From Pontivivens sp032464575 (GTDB taxonomy: Bacteria; Pseudomonadota; Alphaproteobacteria; Rhodobacterales; Rhodobacteraceae): 64,000 nucleotides of DNA. Made by a program: the position numbers and the translations under genes. The stretch is taken from positions 186,001 through 250,000 of the forward strand of contig JAWDKM010000002.1 of assembly GCA_032464575.1 (NCBI GenBank). The letters run 5' to 3'. The notes beneath the pieces are model-generated. The model ran no database searches. It saw nothing but the letters and a program-made list of their open reading frames with translations, and was not told the DNA's origin. Shown here piece by piece: positions 8,389-20,488 of the stretch (the first letter of the stretch is position 1; each line of letters starts with the position of its first letter).

Positions 8389-9126
8389 ATGAGCGACAGC
8401 CCGCCCCTTCCCGGATTCTCCGAAGCGCCACAGCCCTTTCCGGGCACGGCGGCGCGACCCGACCAGATGAACCACCGCGCCCGGCTGCGCACCCGGTTCA
8501 TGGATGGCGGGGCCGACGCGCTGCCGGACTACGAACTGCTGGAACTGGTCCTCTTCCGCGCGATCCCCCGCCGGGACGTGAAGCCGCTGGCCAAGGCGCT
8601 GCTGACCCGATTCGGCGACTTCAATACCGTGATCTCGGCCCCCGCCGCCCGCCTGGCTGAGGTGCAGGGGGTCGGCGACGCCGTCGTGCAGGAGCTCAAG
8701 ATCGTGGAGGCGGCCTCCCACCGCCTCGCCCGGGCCGAGGTGATGGGGCGGGAGGTCATCTCCTCCTGGGATGCGCTGGTCCGCTACTGCCGCATCGTGC
8801 TGTCCCATGCGCCGACGGAGCGGTTCCGCATCCTCTTCCTCGACCGCCGCAACATCCTGATCGCCGACGAGGTGCAGCAAAGCGGCACCGTCGATCATGT
8901 GCCGGTCTACCCGCGCGAGGTCGCCCGGCGTGCGCTGGAACTCGGCGCCTCGGCCCTCATCCTCGTGCACAACCACCCCTCCGGCGACCCGACGCCCAGC
9001 CGGGCCGACGTGGACATGACCCGCGCGGTGGAGGCGGCGCTGCGCCCGCTCGACATCGTGCTCCACGACCACCTTGTCGTAGGGCACGGGCACGAGGTCA
9101 GCCTGCGCGCGGGCGGCTATCTCTAG
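8389..9126 (+). CDS. radC: RadC family protein (JAB1/MPN-type)
   Basis: This 245-residue protein has a helix-hairpin-helix-like N-terminal region (DALPDYELLELVLFRAIP, then VQGVGDAVVQELK). The MPN domain carries the JAMM-like signature NHPSGDPTPSRADVDMT near residue 195. The name RadC is historical; a role in DNA repair has not been confirmed for the family. ATG 8389 (MSDSPPLPG) is preferred over a GTG three codons earlier at 8380. A bidirectional terminator follows at 9153-9190. Confidence 0.92.
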   Translation: MSDSPPLPGFSEAPQPFPGTAARPDQMNHRARLRTRFMDGGADALPDYELLELVLFRAIPRRDVKPLAKALLTRFGDFNTVISAPAARLAEVQGVGDAVVQELKIVEAASHRLARAEVMGREVISSWDALVRYCRIVLSHAPTERFRILFLDRRNILIADEVQQSGTVDHVPVYPREVARRALELGASALILVHNHPSGDPTPSRADVDMTRAVEAALRPLDIVLHDHLVVGHGHEVSLRAGGYL

Positions 9127-9152
9127 GCCCCTAACCTCGTGACCCCAAAACG

Positions 9153-9190
9153 AAAACGGCGCCCCCGTGGGGCGCCGCTTCCTGTTTCTC
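9153..9190. terminator. Bidirectional intrinsic terminator between radC and the PstS-OmpA gene
   Basis: A perfect 9-bp stem (CGGCGCCCC at 9157-9165, GGGGCGCCG at 9169-9177) with a 3-base loop is flanked by AAAA on the left and CTTCCTGTTT on the right. It sits between converging genes and can serve both strands. Confidence 0.8.
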
Positions 9191-9201
9191 CCGGTTCCGG
9201 A

Positions 9202-10788
9202 TCAGACGCGGTCGCGGATCCAGATTTCCACGCGGCGGTTCACCTGGCGGCCCTGGAAGGTCTCGTTGCAGCCCACCGGGGAGATCTCGCCGAAGCCCAG
9301 CACGTTGATCTGCTGGTCGGAGAGCGAACCGGCCGGAGCGGCCTGGACGATCGCCTCGAGCACCTGCTCGGCGCGACGCTCGGACAGCGCGCGGTTCAGG
9401 TCCGGACGGCCGATCGAGTCGGTGAAGCCGACCAGCATCACTTCCTTGCCGTCATAGGCACCGCGGGCAAGCTGCTCCGCGACGCGCACGACGTCGCGCT
9501 GTGCCTTCGCATCGAGCAGCGAGGAGCCCGGCTGGAAGCGCAGCGTGGTAGACAGACGCTCGGCGTTCAGCATCAGGGAGGCGAAGTCACGCACATCCGT
9601 CAGCTGCTCCGCATCCTCGGCCGCAAGCATCGCGGAGGCGAGGCGCAGGCCCTGCTCGTTCATCGCGGCACCGGAGATGCCCTGATCGATGAAGCCCGCG
9701 TCCGCGATGATGTCCTGCGCGGCGTCGGAGCTCACGAAGTCGATCAGGTTGCGGGCATGGTTCGGCAGGGTCTGGTTCGTCGTGTAGAGGTAGAGACGAC
9801 GCGCCAGCGGGTATTCCTCGGCCTTGATGTTGAAGACCGATGGCTGGGTGACGATGCCGCAGACCTCCTCGATCCCCACGGCCTGAGCGTTGCGCTCGTT
9901 GGCGTAGGAGGTGAAGCCGATGCCGAACGGATCGTTGGCGACCGCGTCGGACAGGTCCGCGTTGTCGTTGATGACCCGTGCGTTCGACGTCATCTCGAGG
10001 CCGAGCGGATCGAGCACGGTGCTCGCGAACACCGTGGCCGTGCCGGAGCCGGCCTCACGGGTGTAGACGTTGATCGGAGCGTTCGCGCCGCCGACCTGCG
10101 ACCAGTTGCTGATGTCACCGGCGAAGATGCCCGCCATCTCCTCGAGGGAGAGGTTGCGCACCGGGTTGGTCCGGGACGTCACCACCAGCAGACCGTCGAG
10201 CGCCAGGATGTATTCCTGCGTCGGGTCCGTGATGTTGCCGAGATTGGCCGCGTCGAAGGCCTGCGCCTCGCGCGGGCGCACCTGACGGGACGCCATGCCG
10301 ATCGAGGCGGACCCCTCCAGAAGCGACTGGAACGCCGCGCCGGAGTTGGCCGAGGCGATCTCGACATCCGCGATCTTGCCGCCCGAGAGATCCTCGATCG
10401 CCAGCGCGCGGGAGCCGTCCGCGTTGAGCTGGTTTGCCGCGATGTCGGCATCGAGCGCGAAGGAGTACCCCTCGACAAGCGCCGGCATCAGGTCGCCGCC
10501 GATCGTGTCGGAGCCCGCGATGCGGAACTCGGACACCAGAAGAGACGGATCGGGGCAGCCCGCGCCTTCGCAGGAGACCTGGTAGGCGTCGATGGTGATG
10601 TCACCGATCGCCGATCGAATTAGGTAGTTCTGCCCATCGAACTCGACCAGATCACCGCGAAGGGTGATCGATCCGTCGTACGATTGCAGGGTGACTTGCT
10701 GTGCAAGCACGGGTGCGGTCGTCAACGCCAGTGCGGCCGCGAGCCCCACTCGACCGATTGTGCCGCGGACAACCTTGCTCAGTTCCAT
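9202..10788 (-). CDS. Exported PstS-like phosphate-binding domain fused to an OmpA-type peptidoglycan-binding domain
   Basis: This is a 528-residue protein with a signal peptide (about residues 1-29, APVLAQQ). Residues about 90-380 are a PstS/PBP-like type 2 binding fold, with RIAGSDTIGG and TREAGSGTATVF as candidate phosphate-contacting loops. Residues about 405-528 form an OmpA C-terminal domain (LVGFTDSIGRPDLNRALSERRA and a terminal NRRVEIWIRDR) expected to hold peptidoglycan. The fusion would tether a binding domain in the periplasm rather than feed an ABC permease, and no pstCAB is nearby. It lies 72 bases downstream of the 700-residue gene and is probably co-transcribed with it. The ligand is unverified. 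Confidence 0.9.
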   Translation of the reverse strand: MELSKVVRGTIGRVGLAAALALTTAPVLAQQVTLQSYDGSITLRGDLVEFDGQNYLIRSAIGDITIDAYQVSCEGAGCPDPSLLVSEFRIAGSDTIGGDLMPALVEGYSFALDADIAANQLNADGSRALAIEDLSGGKIADVEIASANSGAAFQSLLEGSASIGMASRQVRPREAQAFDAANLGNITDPTQEYILALDGLLVVTSRTNPVRNLSLEEMAGIFAGDISNWSQVGGANAPINVYTREAGSGTATVFASTVLDPLGLEMTSNARVINDNADLSDAVANDPFGIGFTSYANERNAQAVGIEEVCGIVTQPSVFNIKAEEYPLARRLYLYTTNQTLPNHARNLIDFVSSDAAQDIIADAGFIDQGISGAAMNEQGLRLASAMLAAEDAEQLTDVRDFASLMLNAERLSTTLRFQPGSSLLDAKAQRDVVRVAEQLARGAYDGKEVMLVGFTDSIGRPDLNRALSERRAEQVLEAIVQAAPAGSLSDQQINVLGFGEISPVGCNETFQGRQVNRRVEIWIRDRV

Positions 10789-10860
10789 CCCTCAGTCCCT
10801 CATCTTTCCTATGGCCGGTTCCGGCGCCTTTTCACGCTGCTAAAATAGTCTGTCGTCGGT

Positions 10861-12963
10861 TCAGCGTTGCGCGACGGTGATATCACGCACTGCCGATGAG
10901 AATGACACGATGTCCCCGCCCGTTCCGCAACCCGCCGTTTCGATGCTGACGGTGTTCCGGTCCGAAGTCAGTGCCTGGTTGTTGTAAAGAGACAGCACCT
11001 GGACACGGTCATTGCACGATTCTGCGCCTTCCGAGACACGCACCTGCGTGTTCACGACGCCCGCCTGTGTCCGACGAGACACAGGAAGAGTGTAGACCTC
11101 CACCTGGCGCGCACCCGGCAGGCCGAGCTGCGTCAGGTACCCGCCGCCATTCCGGCGCGAGTCGCGGTAGCTGCGCGGGTTCTGCTCCCACACGTGGCCA
11201 TCGCTGCCCTCGGATGCGGTGTACTCCAGCGCGTGGAGGTCGAGATTGATATCGCCGTTCCAGGCGATCGCGACGCGGGCGACCCGGTCGATGCCGCGCA
11301 CGACGATGTCGGTTTCCGCCTCCGTCCCGTCGACGAAACGGGCGGTGATCGTCGTCTCCTCGTCGAAGGCCGGCAGGTCGATCTGAAGCCGGCCGCTCGC
11401 GTCGGTCACGCTGTCGACCTCAAGTCCGGAATAGCCGACCGTGACCAGCGAGTTGGGCCGGCACTCGGACGTCAGGGTGACGGCGAGCACTTCGCCCAGC
11501 TTCGCCGATGCGATCATGTTCGCATCGCAGCTCGCGATGGCCGCATCCGGTACAGGCGTCTCGTTCACGTCCGGAACCGACGGCTCCACGGGAGTGAGCG
11601 CCGCGGTGCGGACCTCGTTGCTGTCGCTGGAGTTGTTCACGCTCGGCGCGCGCGGCGATTGCGGCAGGCCCAGTGCTGTGACCTGCTGCTCAACCGGGAG
11701 CGAGGGCGCCTGCGGCGTCTCGCCGGTGCGCGACGCCGCACTGTCGGAGGCGAGCGGCACGATGATCTGCGCGGCGCGCTCGGTCACGACGCCGGCATTG
11801 CTGAGGCTGGCCGTACCCTGGACCTGCGGACGGGCCGCACTGGTTTGGGAGGCCACGGCGACGCGCGGGCTCTCGACCGCTTCGGGACGCGGAGCCGAGG
11901 GCGCGGGGCGGAACATGGACGTCACGGAGCGAAGCGTCAGGCTGCCGCCGGTGCGGGCCCCCTGGACATTCGCGGCCGAGGGCTCGACCGCCGCGACACG
12001 CGGCTGCGAAGGCAGGCCGGGCTCGGCGACCGGCGCGGTGCCGGATCCACCGGCACCACCGCCCAAGCGCGGCGCGGATGCACCTGCGCCGGGCCGCTGC
12101 GGCAGCGACGGCGCGGACGGCCGGGAAGTGGACGTCTCGGGCGCGTTCGGAAGCGAGGCGATGCGCTGCCCGCCGGCGACACTCGGACGCGAGGGCGACG
12201 GCGAGGCGGCCGCGAAGTCGCGGCTTACGCTGCCCAGCTGCGGTGCGGACGGACGGCCCACCGCGATGCGCTCGGGCGCGCTGCCGCGGCGCAGGGTCGG
12301 CGTGCTGCCTTCCAGGCCGACGCTCGGCGCACCGAAGCCGCTGGAGGCGAGGCCCCGCGCTGTGACGGCGGCGCTCTCCTGCCGGTCGAGGCCGGAGCCG
12401 GACCCCTGCATCGGGCGGCCGATCTGCACCGGCTGGACATTGCGGTTGCGGATGGACGCCAGAGCATCCGCCGGCGCGATGCCGACATTGGAATTGGGAG
12501 CGGCGAGCGAGGGCGCGCGCAGGGTGGGGAATGCGGAGTTGTTGTCGGCGACCGCGTTGCTGCGGTTCGGCATCGCGTCGGGGAGGGCGACCGAGAGCCG
12601 GACCTGCGCGCTCGGGCAGGTGTCGCCCTGGATGACGCAGTAGGTGAAAACGACCTGGCCGGAGCAGGCGTCCGAGTTGAGGTACTCGATCTGCCCGCCC
12701 GACCGGCGGACGGTGCCGCAAACAGGGTTTTCAACAATCAGAAGGCGATCTGCATCGCCCTGGGCCACGTTCACATCGTTGGACAAGACGTCCAGCGTCT
12801 GCGTGCGCCCGGCCCGCACATCATACTGGTCCTCGACGGCCTCGTAGGCGTCGACAGACCCGAAAGCGGCCATAATAAATTCGCTGCGTTGTGCCATTGT
12901 GCCGACTGCGATGACCAAGACCACCGCCGTTAGAAGCACCATGAGCCGATCATCGGCCTTCAT
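10861..12963 (-). CDS. Membrane-anchored, disorder-rich protein with a cadherin-like N-terminal domain
   Basis: I do not recognise this 700-residue protein as a named family. It opens with one membrane segment (about residues 6-25). An Ig/cadherin-like module with the typical DVLSNDVN motif follows (about 36-125). Residues 130-470 are low-complexity, rich in Ser, Pro, Ala and Arg, with repeated RPSAP and SLP elements. A folded-looking C-terminal region (480-700) has several Cys and LDLHALEYTAS. The Asn/Asp-rich module suggests an extracytoplasmic position. It precedes the PstS-OmpA gene on the same strand, so a shared cell-envelope role is plausible but unproven. Confidence 0.75.
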   Translation of the reverse strand: MKADDRLMVLLTAVVLVIAVGTMAQRSEFIMAAFGSVDAYEAVEDQYDVRAGRTQTLDVLSNDVNVAQGDADRLLIVENPVCGTVRRSGGQIEYLNSDACSGQVVFTYCVIQGDTCPSAQVRLSVALPDAMPNRSNAVADNNSAFPTLRAPSLAAPNSNVGIAPADALASIRNRNVQPVQIGRPMQGSGSGLDRQESAAVTARGLASSGFGAPSVGLEGSTPTLRRGSAPERIAVGRPSAPQLGSVSRDFAAASPSPSRPSVAGGQRIASLPNAPETSTSRPSAPSLPQRPGAGASAPRLGGGAGGSGTAPVAEPGLPSQPRVAAVEPSAANVQGARTGGSLTLRSVTSMFRPAPSAPRPEAVESPRVAVASQTSAARPQVQGTASLSNAGVVTERAAQIIVPLASDSAASRTGETPQAPSLPVEQQVTALGLPQSPRAPSVNNSSDSNEVRTAALTPVEPSVPDVNETPVPDAAIASCDANMIASAKLGEVLAVTLTSECRPNSLVTVGYSGLEVDSVTDASGRLQIDLPAFDEETTITARFVDGTEAETDIVVRGIDRVARVAIAWNGDINLDLHALEYTASEGSDGHVWEQNPRSYRDSRRNGGGYLTQLGLPGARQVEVYTLPVSRRTQAGVVNTQVRVSEGAESCNDRVQVLSLYNNQALTSDRNTVSIETAGCGTGGDIVSFSSAVRDITVAQR

Positions 12964-13172
12964 CGCTTTGATCCCCCACGAATCGTCGCCCCGCGTCCCT
13001 CATCGCGTGACCTGTCGAGTTAACATCGATTCCGCTTCGATTTTCAACTTTCCTCAATCTTTTTTCTCGGCAGCAACGCCTTGGGAAAACCGTTAGTTAG
13101 CCAATGTGGCGCGAAAGCGGCAGAATGATCCGTCGGCAGCGGCAGTCTGCGGCGTTGCAGAAGGGGCACGCA

Positions 13173-15443
13173 ATGAAGTTCGGAATTGGCCAGCCGGTGC
13201 GGCGTCGGGAGGACGTCCGGTTCCTCACCGGCGCGGGCCGCTACGTCGACGATATACAACCAGAAACTGTTCTTTTCATGCATGTTTTGCGGTCGGACGT
13301 GCCGCATGGCCTCCTGCGCGAGGTGGACATATCCGACGCCCGGCAGGCCCCGGGCGTGGTCCGGGTCTGGACATCCGACGACATCGCGGGCCGCATCCAT
13401 CCGATCGATGCCGACATGCCGCTGGTGGGTGCCGGCGGCGAGCCCTTCGGCGCGGCCCCGCAACCACATCTCGCCCGCGGAAAGGTGCGCTACGTCGGCG
13501 AGCCGATCGCCGTCGTGCTCGCCAATAGCGTGAAAGAAGCGATGGATGCCGCCGAGTTGATTCGCGTTGAGGTCGATGATGTTTGCGCAAATGTCGACAG
13601 ATTGAATGCTTCGAATGCTCCGGATCTGCACGAGCACTTGCCCGGCAACCGGCTTTTTCGGTGGGAGGTCGGCGACGCGGCGGCCGTCGCCGCGGCGTTC
13701 GACCGCGCCGCGACCGTGGTCGATGTGGAGATCACCAACCAGCGGCTCGTCGTGAACGCGCTGGAGCCGCGCGGGATCGTCGTGGATCCGCGCGGCGCGG
13801 TCACGCAGGTCCACGTGAGCAACCAGGGTGTCCACGCCGCGCGCAACGACATCGCCCGCGATCTCGCCCGGAACGCTGACACCCTGCAGGTGCTCTCCCC
13901 CGATGTCGGGGGCGGTTTCGGGATGAAGTTAATCAATCATCCCGAGTACTCCCTTGCCGTCCTGCTGGCCGAGGAGACGCGCCGCCCCGTGAAATGGACC
14001 GCCGGGCGCAGCGAGTCGTTCCTGTCCGACGTGCAGGCGCGCGACCTTCAGACCCACGCCGAAGGCGCCTTTGATGCCGAGGGGCGCCTCCTGGGCTTGC
14101 GCTGGCGCTCGGTCTCCAACGTAGGCGCCTACACGCCTGGATACGGCGCGGCGGTGCATACCATGTTCTCCGGCCACCTCATCGGCGGCGTCTACGACGT
14201 GCCGGCCGTTCACCACGTGGTCGAGGGCGTGGTCACGAACACGACACCGGTCGATGCCTATCGCGGCGCGGGCAAGCCCGAGGTACTCCACGTCATGGAG
14301 CGGCTGATGAGCGCCGCCGCCCGGCAGATCGGGCTCGACCAGGTGGAGATCCGGCGGCGCAACCTCATCCGCCCCGACCAGATCCCTTACACCACCGCCG
14401 GTGGAATCGAGTTCGACGCACTCGACGCGCCCGCCGTGCTCGACAAGGCCATCGCGGCGGCGGACTGGGCGGGCTTCCCGGCGCGGGCGGAGGCGGCACG
14501 CAGCAGCGGACGCATCGCCGGGATCGGCCTCGCCTACTATTACGAGCGCACCGGCGGCGGCCCGGTGGAGCGCGGCCGGATCGAGATGCAGCCCGATGGC
14601 ACCATCCTCGCCCGCGTCGGCACGCAGAGCTCCGGCCAGGGGCATGAGACGGCCTGGGCGCAGGTCATCGCCGACCAGCTCGGCGTCCCTTTCGACAGCG
14701 TGCGGATCGAGGCGGGCGACAGCGCCGCCCTGCCCGACGGCGGCGGCACCGGCGGCTCTCGCTCCGCCGTGCAGGCGAGCCGGGTCTTCCTGCGTGCCTC
14801 CGAAGCACTGGTGGACGCGGCTCTCGACGCCGCGACGGAGCTGCTGGAGGTCGCCCGCCCCGACCTCGCCTTCGACCGCGACGCCGGCGCCATCCGGATC
14901 GCGGGCACCGACCGCGCCGCCTCATTGCAGGAGGTCGCGGCCCATGCCGGCGGCCTCACCGCCACCGGTGCCGTGGACGACAAGATCACCACCACGCCCA
15001 ACGGCGCCCATGTCGCGGAGGTCGAGGTGGACCCGGACACGGGTGAGGTCCGCCTCACCCGCTACACCGTCGTCGACGACTTCGGCCGCGTCATCAACCC
15101 GATGATCGTGACCGGCCAGGTCCATGGCGGCGTCACGCAGGGCATCGGCCAGGTGCTGGGCGAGGCCGTGGTCTGGAACGAGGACGGCCAGCCGCTCGCC
15201 GCCTCCTACATGGATTACCGGATGCCGCGCGCGGCCGACCTGCCCTTCTTCGACGTCGAGCTGGTGGAGCTGCCGACACCCTCCAACCCGCTCGGGCTCA
15301 AGGGCTGCGGCGAGGCAGGCTCCGTCGCCGCCGTCGGCGCGACGGCCAACGCCGTGATGGACGCGCTCGCGCAGGCGGGCGTCCACGATCTCGCCCCGCC
15401 CTACACCCCCGTCCGGGTCTGGGAGGCACTGAACCGCAGATAG
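13173..15443 (+). CDS. Xanthine dehydrogenase / CoxL-family molybdenum hydroxylase large subunit
   Basis: This is a 756-residue molybdopterin-binding large subunit of the CO dehydrogenase/xanthine oxidase family. Family landmarks are RFLTGAGRYVDD near the N-terminus, SPDVGGGFGMK, DAYRGAGKPEV, and the catalytic glutamate region LKGCGEAGSVAAVG near the C-terminus. The active-site loop is AYRGAG, as in form II CoxL-like proteins, not AYXCSFR of true form I CO dehydrogenase, so the substrate is unknown. No FAD (CoxM) or iron-sulfur (CoxS) gene is adjacent. ATG 13173 is preferred because AAGGGG lies upstream and family homology begins there. Maturation genes lie at 46-53 kb. Confidence 0.9.
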   Translation: MKFGIGQPVRRREDVRFLTGAGRYVDDIQPETVLFMHVLRSDVPHGLLREVDISDARQAPGVVRVWTSDDIAGRIHPIDADMPLVGAGGEPFGAAPQPHLARGKVRYVGEPIAVVLANSVKEAMDAAELIRVEVDDVCANVDRLNASNAPDLHEHLPGNRLFRWEVGDAAAVAAAFDRAATVVDVEITNQRLVVNALEPRGIVVDPRGAVTQVHVSNQGVHAARNDIARDLARNADTLQVLSPDVGGGFGMKLINHPEYSLAVLLAEETRRPVKWTAGRSESFLSDVQARDLQTHAEGAFDAEGRLLGLRWRSVSNVGAYTPGYGAAVHTMFSGHLIGGVYDVPAVHHVVEGVVTNTTPVDAYRGAGKPEVLHVMERLMSAAARQIGLDQVEIRRRNLIRPDQIPYTTAGGIEFDALDAPAVLDKAIAAADWAGFPARAEAARSSGRIAGIGLAYYYERTGGGPVERGRIEMQPDGTILARVGTQSSGQGHETAWAQVIADQLGVPFDSVRIEAGDSAALPDGGGTGGSRSAVQASRVFLRASEALVDAALDAATELLEVARPDLAFDRDAGAIRIAGTDRAASLQEVAAHAGGLTATGAVDDKITTTPNGAHVAEVEVDPDTGEVRLTRYTVVDDFGRVINPMIVTGQVHGGVTQGIGQVLGEAVVWNEDGQPLAASYMDYRMPRAADLPFFDVELVELPTPSNPLGLKGCGEAGSVAAVGATANAVMDALAQAGVHDLAPPYTPVRVWEALNRR

Positions 15444-15549
15444 TCCAGCCCTCGCGAACAACGCGTTTCGCCGCGGCCCGGCGGGTTGAAGCCGTTCGCG
15501 CAGGGGCCATCTCCGCAGTCCGATTGGTTTGCTTTTTGACGGAGGACCC

Positions 15550-16650
15550 ATGTCGGACGAGACACTCTTTACCCCGGTCGCCATCGGCGACGTCGAGTTG
15601 AAGAACCGGGTGTTCATGGCCCCGCTGACGCGCAACCGCGCCCGGGCCGAGGACGACGCCCCTTACGAAATCCACGCCGACTACTATGCCCAGCGCGCGG
15701 GCGCCGGCCTTATCATCACCGAGGCGACGCAGATCACGCCGGAGGGCAAGGGCTACGCCTGGACGCCCGGCATCTACTCCGACGCGCAGATCGCCGGGTG
15801 GAGGGCCGTGACGGAGGCCGTCCACGCCAAGGGCGGCAAGATCGCGCTGCAACTCTGGCATGTCGGCCGCATCTCCCACACCTCGCTGCAACCGGGCGGG
15901 CAAAAGCCGGTCGCGCCCTCTGCGATCAAGGCCGAGGCGCAGACCTTCGACGGGGAGCAGATGGTCGACGTCTCCGAACCTCGCGCGCTGGAGACCGAAG
16001 AGGTGAAGCGCCTCGTGAACGATTTCCGCGTCGCCGCACGCAACGCGAAGGAAGCCGGCTTCGACATGGTCGAGGTCCACGCCGCGAACGGCTACCTCAT
16101 CGACCAGTTCCTGCGCGACGGGGCGAACCGGCGCGACGACGAATACGGCGGCTCGATCGAGAACCGCGTGCGCCTCCTGCGCGAGGTCCTCGCCGCGGTG
16201 ACCGGGGAGTTCGGCGCCGGGCGCACCGGCGTCCGCTTCTCCCCCTTCTCCGAGATGAACGGGCTGAAGGACAGCGACCCGATGGCCTTGTTCGCCGAGG
16301 CGGTGAAGGCCGCGAACGATTACGGTCTCGCCTATATCCATGTGGTGGAAGGCCAGACCGGCGGCCCGCGGGAGCTGGCCGAGGGCCACTCCACCGCGCC
16401 GCTGCGCGAGGCGTTCGACGGCGCCTACATCGCCAACAACGGCTATGACCGGGCGCTTGCCATCGAGGCGGTCGGCGAGGGTCGCGCCGATGCCATCGCG
16501 TTCGGCGTGCCCTTCATCGCCAACCCGGACCTGCCGCACCGGCTGGAACTGAACGCCCCGCTGAACAAGGCCGACTCCTCAACCTTCTACGGCGGCGGGC
16601 GCGAGGGCTACACCGACTACCCGTTCCTCGACGAGAGCAAGGCCGCCTAG
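15550..16650 (+). CDS. NADH:flavin oxidoreductase of the Old Yellow Enzyme family (NemA-like)
   Basis: This is a 366-residue FMN-dependent TIM-barrel enzyme that reduces activated C=C bonds or nitro compounds with NAD(P)H. It shows the family N-terminus LKNRVFMAPLTRNRA, the segment ITEATQITPEGKGYAWTPGI, QLWHVGRISH, and HAANGYLIDQFLRDGANRR with DDEYGGSIENR. The ATG at 15550 follows GGAGGACC at 15541. Its substrate cannot be assigned. It follows the CoxL-like gene by about 105 bases on the same strand but need not share its function. Confidence 0.93.
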   Translation: MSDETLFTPVAIGDVELKNRVFMAPLTRNRARAEDDAPYEIHADYYAQRAGAGLIITEATQITPEGKGYAWTPGIYSDAQIAGWRAVTEAVHAKGGKIALQLWHVGRISHTSLQPGGQKPVAPSAIKAEAQTFDGEQMVDVSEPRALETEEVKRLVNDFRVAARNAKEAGFDMVEVHAANGYLIDQFLRDGANRRDDEYGGSIENRVRLLREVLAAVTGEFGAGRTGVRFSPFSEMNGLKDSDPMALFAEAVKAANDYGLAYIHVVEGQTGGPRELAEGHSTAPLREAFDGAYIANNGYDRALAIEAVGEGRADAIAFGVPFIANPDLPHRLELNAPLNKADSSTFYGGGREGYTDYPFLDESKAA

Positions 16651-17426
16651 GGCGCGAGTGCCAGAAGCGCGGACTGGTCCACGGCGATCAGTCCGCGCCG
16701 CGGCCGGTCGAGGTCTACGATCACGAAGACCAGCATCACGATCAGCACCACCATCGCGTGGACCGGCGGACCGGGCCGGATGCCGGTCACGCCGGCGGCG
16801 TATCCGAGGATCGCGCCGAGGAAGACGAAGGTCAGGTAAAGCAGCATCAGCACGATCTCAGGCACATGCCGGTCGAGTGCCGCATCCCGCACCGCGTAGC
16901 TGTCGATCATGTCGTTGAGGGCCGAGGCAAAGGCGACGCTGGCCGGGCCCGGCCGCTCTTCGTTCGCGACCATCGCAAGCTCCCAGAGGCCCGCGAACAC
17001 CGCTTCGGCCTCCGCCAGAAGGCTCGCACGCTCACCGTCCTCCACCACCGCAACGGCCCCGGCGGCGATCCGCAGCCCTATATAGCGGTTGAAGAGCCCG
17101 CCCGCCTGCACCGCCAGTTCATCCGGCAGCAGATCCGCGCGCAACTGCGCCGTTCCGATCGCGTTCGCCTCGTCCACCACCGCGCGCGAGCGGTCGTCAT
17201 ACCGGGCGAGCGCAAGGCTGAAGGTGAAGCCCAGCAGCAGCGCCAGCACGCCCAGCAGCGAGCCCTGTACCGCGAGCGTCTGCGACCGGCTCTCCTCGTT
17301 CTCGCGCGCATGGCGGGCGAGGCCGCGCCGGTTCCCGATCCACATGGCCCCAAGCATGAGCACCAGGAGCAGGAAGGCGATCAGCCCCGAGTTGATGTCG
17401 TACATGAGCTCCCGGCTCCCGCCCAT
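16647..17426 (-). CDS. DUF4239/bestrophin-like membrane protein
   Basis: This 259-residue protein has two N-terminal hydrophobic segments (GLIAFLLLVLMLGAMWIGN and LLGVLALLLGFTFSLALARYD), a soluble middle, and two C-terminal hydrophobic segments. The LLGFTFSLALARYDDRSR segment followed by VVDEANAIGTA is typical of the DUF4239 family. Its function is unknown. The start at 17426 has GGGAGG just upstream, and an alternative ATG lies at 17405 (MYDINS). It converges with the OYE gene, whose last bases overlap its stop. Confidence 0.8.
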   Translation of the reverse strand: MGGSRELMYDINSGLIAFLLLVLMLGAMWIGNRRGLARHARENEESRSQTLAVQGSLLGVLALLLGFTFSLALARYDDRSRAVVDEANAIGTAQLRADLLPDELAVQAGGLFNRYIGLRIAAGAVAVVEDGERASLLAEAEAVFAGLWELAMVANEERPGPASVAFASALNDMIDSYAVRDAALDRHVPEIVLMLLYLTFVFLGAILGYAAGVTGIRPGPPVHAMVVLIVMLVFVIVDLDRPRRGLIAVDQSALLALAP

Positions 17427-17515
17427 GGCGCCTCCCCCCGCTTCGCCGGATCGGCGCAACGGCACGGACGGCGCGATTTCGGTCGCGCGGAATGATGGCC
17501 GGGGGCCGCGTCAGG

Positions 17516-20242
<2,727 letters not shown>

Positions 20243-20488
20243 GAATGTTCCTCGCTTGGCTGTGACCGCGCAGCCTGCCCACTTGCCGAAACTGTCATGC
20301 CGGGAAGGTTGCCCGACCGCGACTGACATCCTAGTTTGGCGCGGCGGCGGTGCGTCTGGCCTTTCAAAAGCGCATAAGGAAGTAAGTCCCGGCACTGCGG
20401 CTGTCAACGGCGGGCAAGACGTGTCCGCCGTCACGAAACGAAGACCAACAGGGCCGTTCCCCCCAGCGGTCCGAGTCCTGGAGATCAG

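Noticed and set aside
13173..15443. True form I CO dehydrogenase large subunit
   Set aside because: The active-site loop reads AYRGAG rather than AYXCSFR, so I only claim the broader xanthine dehydrogenase/CoxL family.
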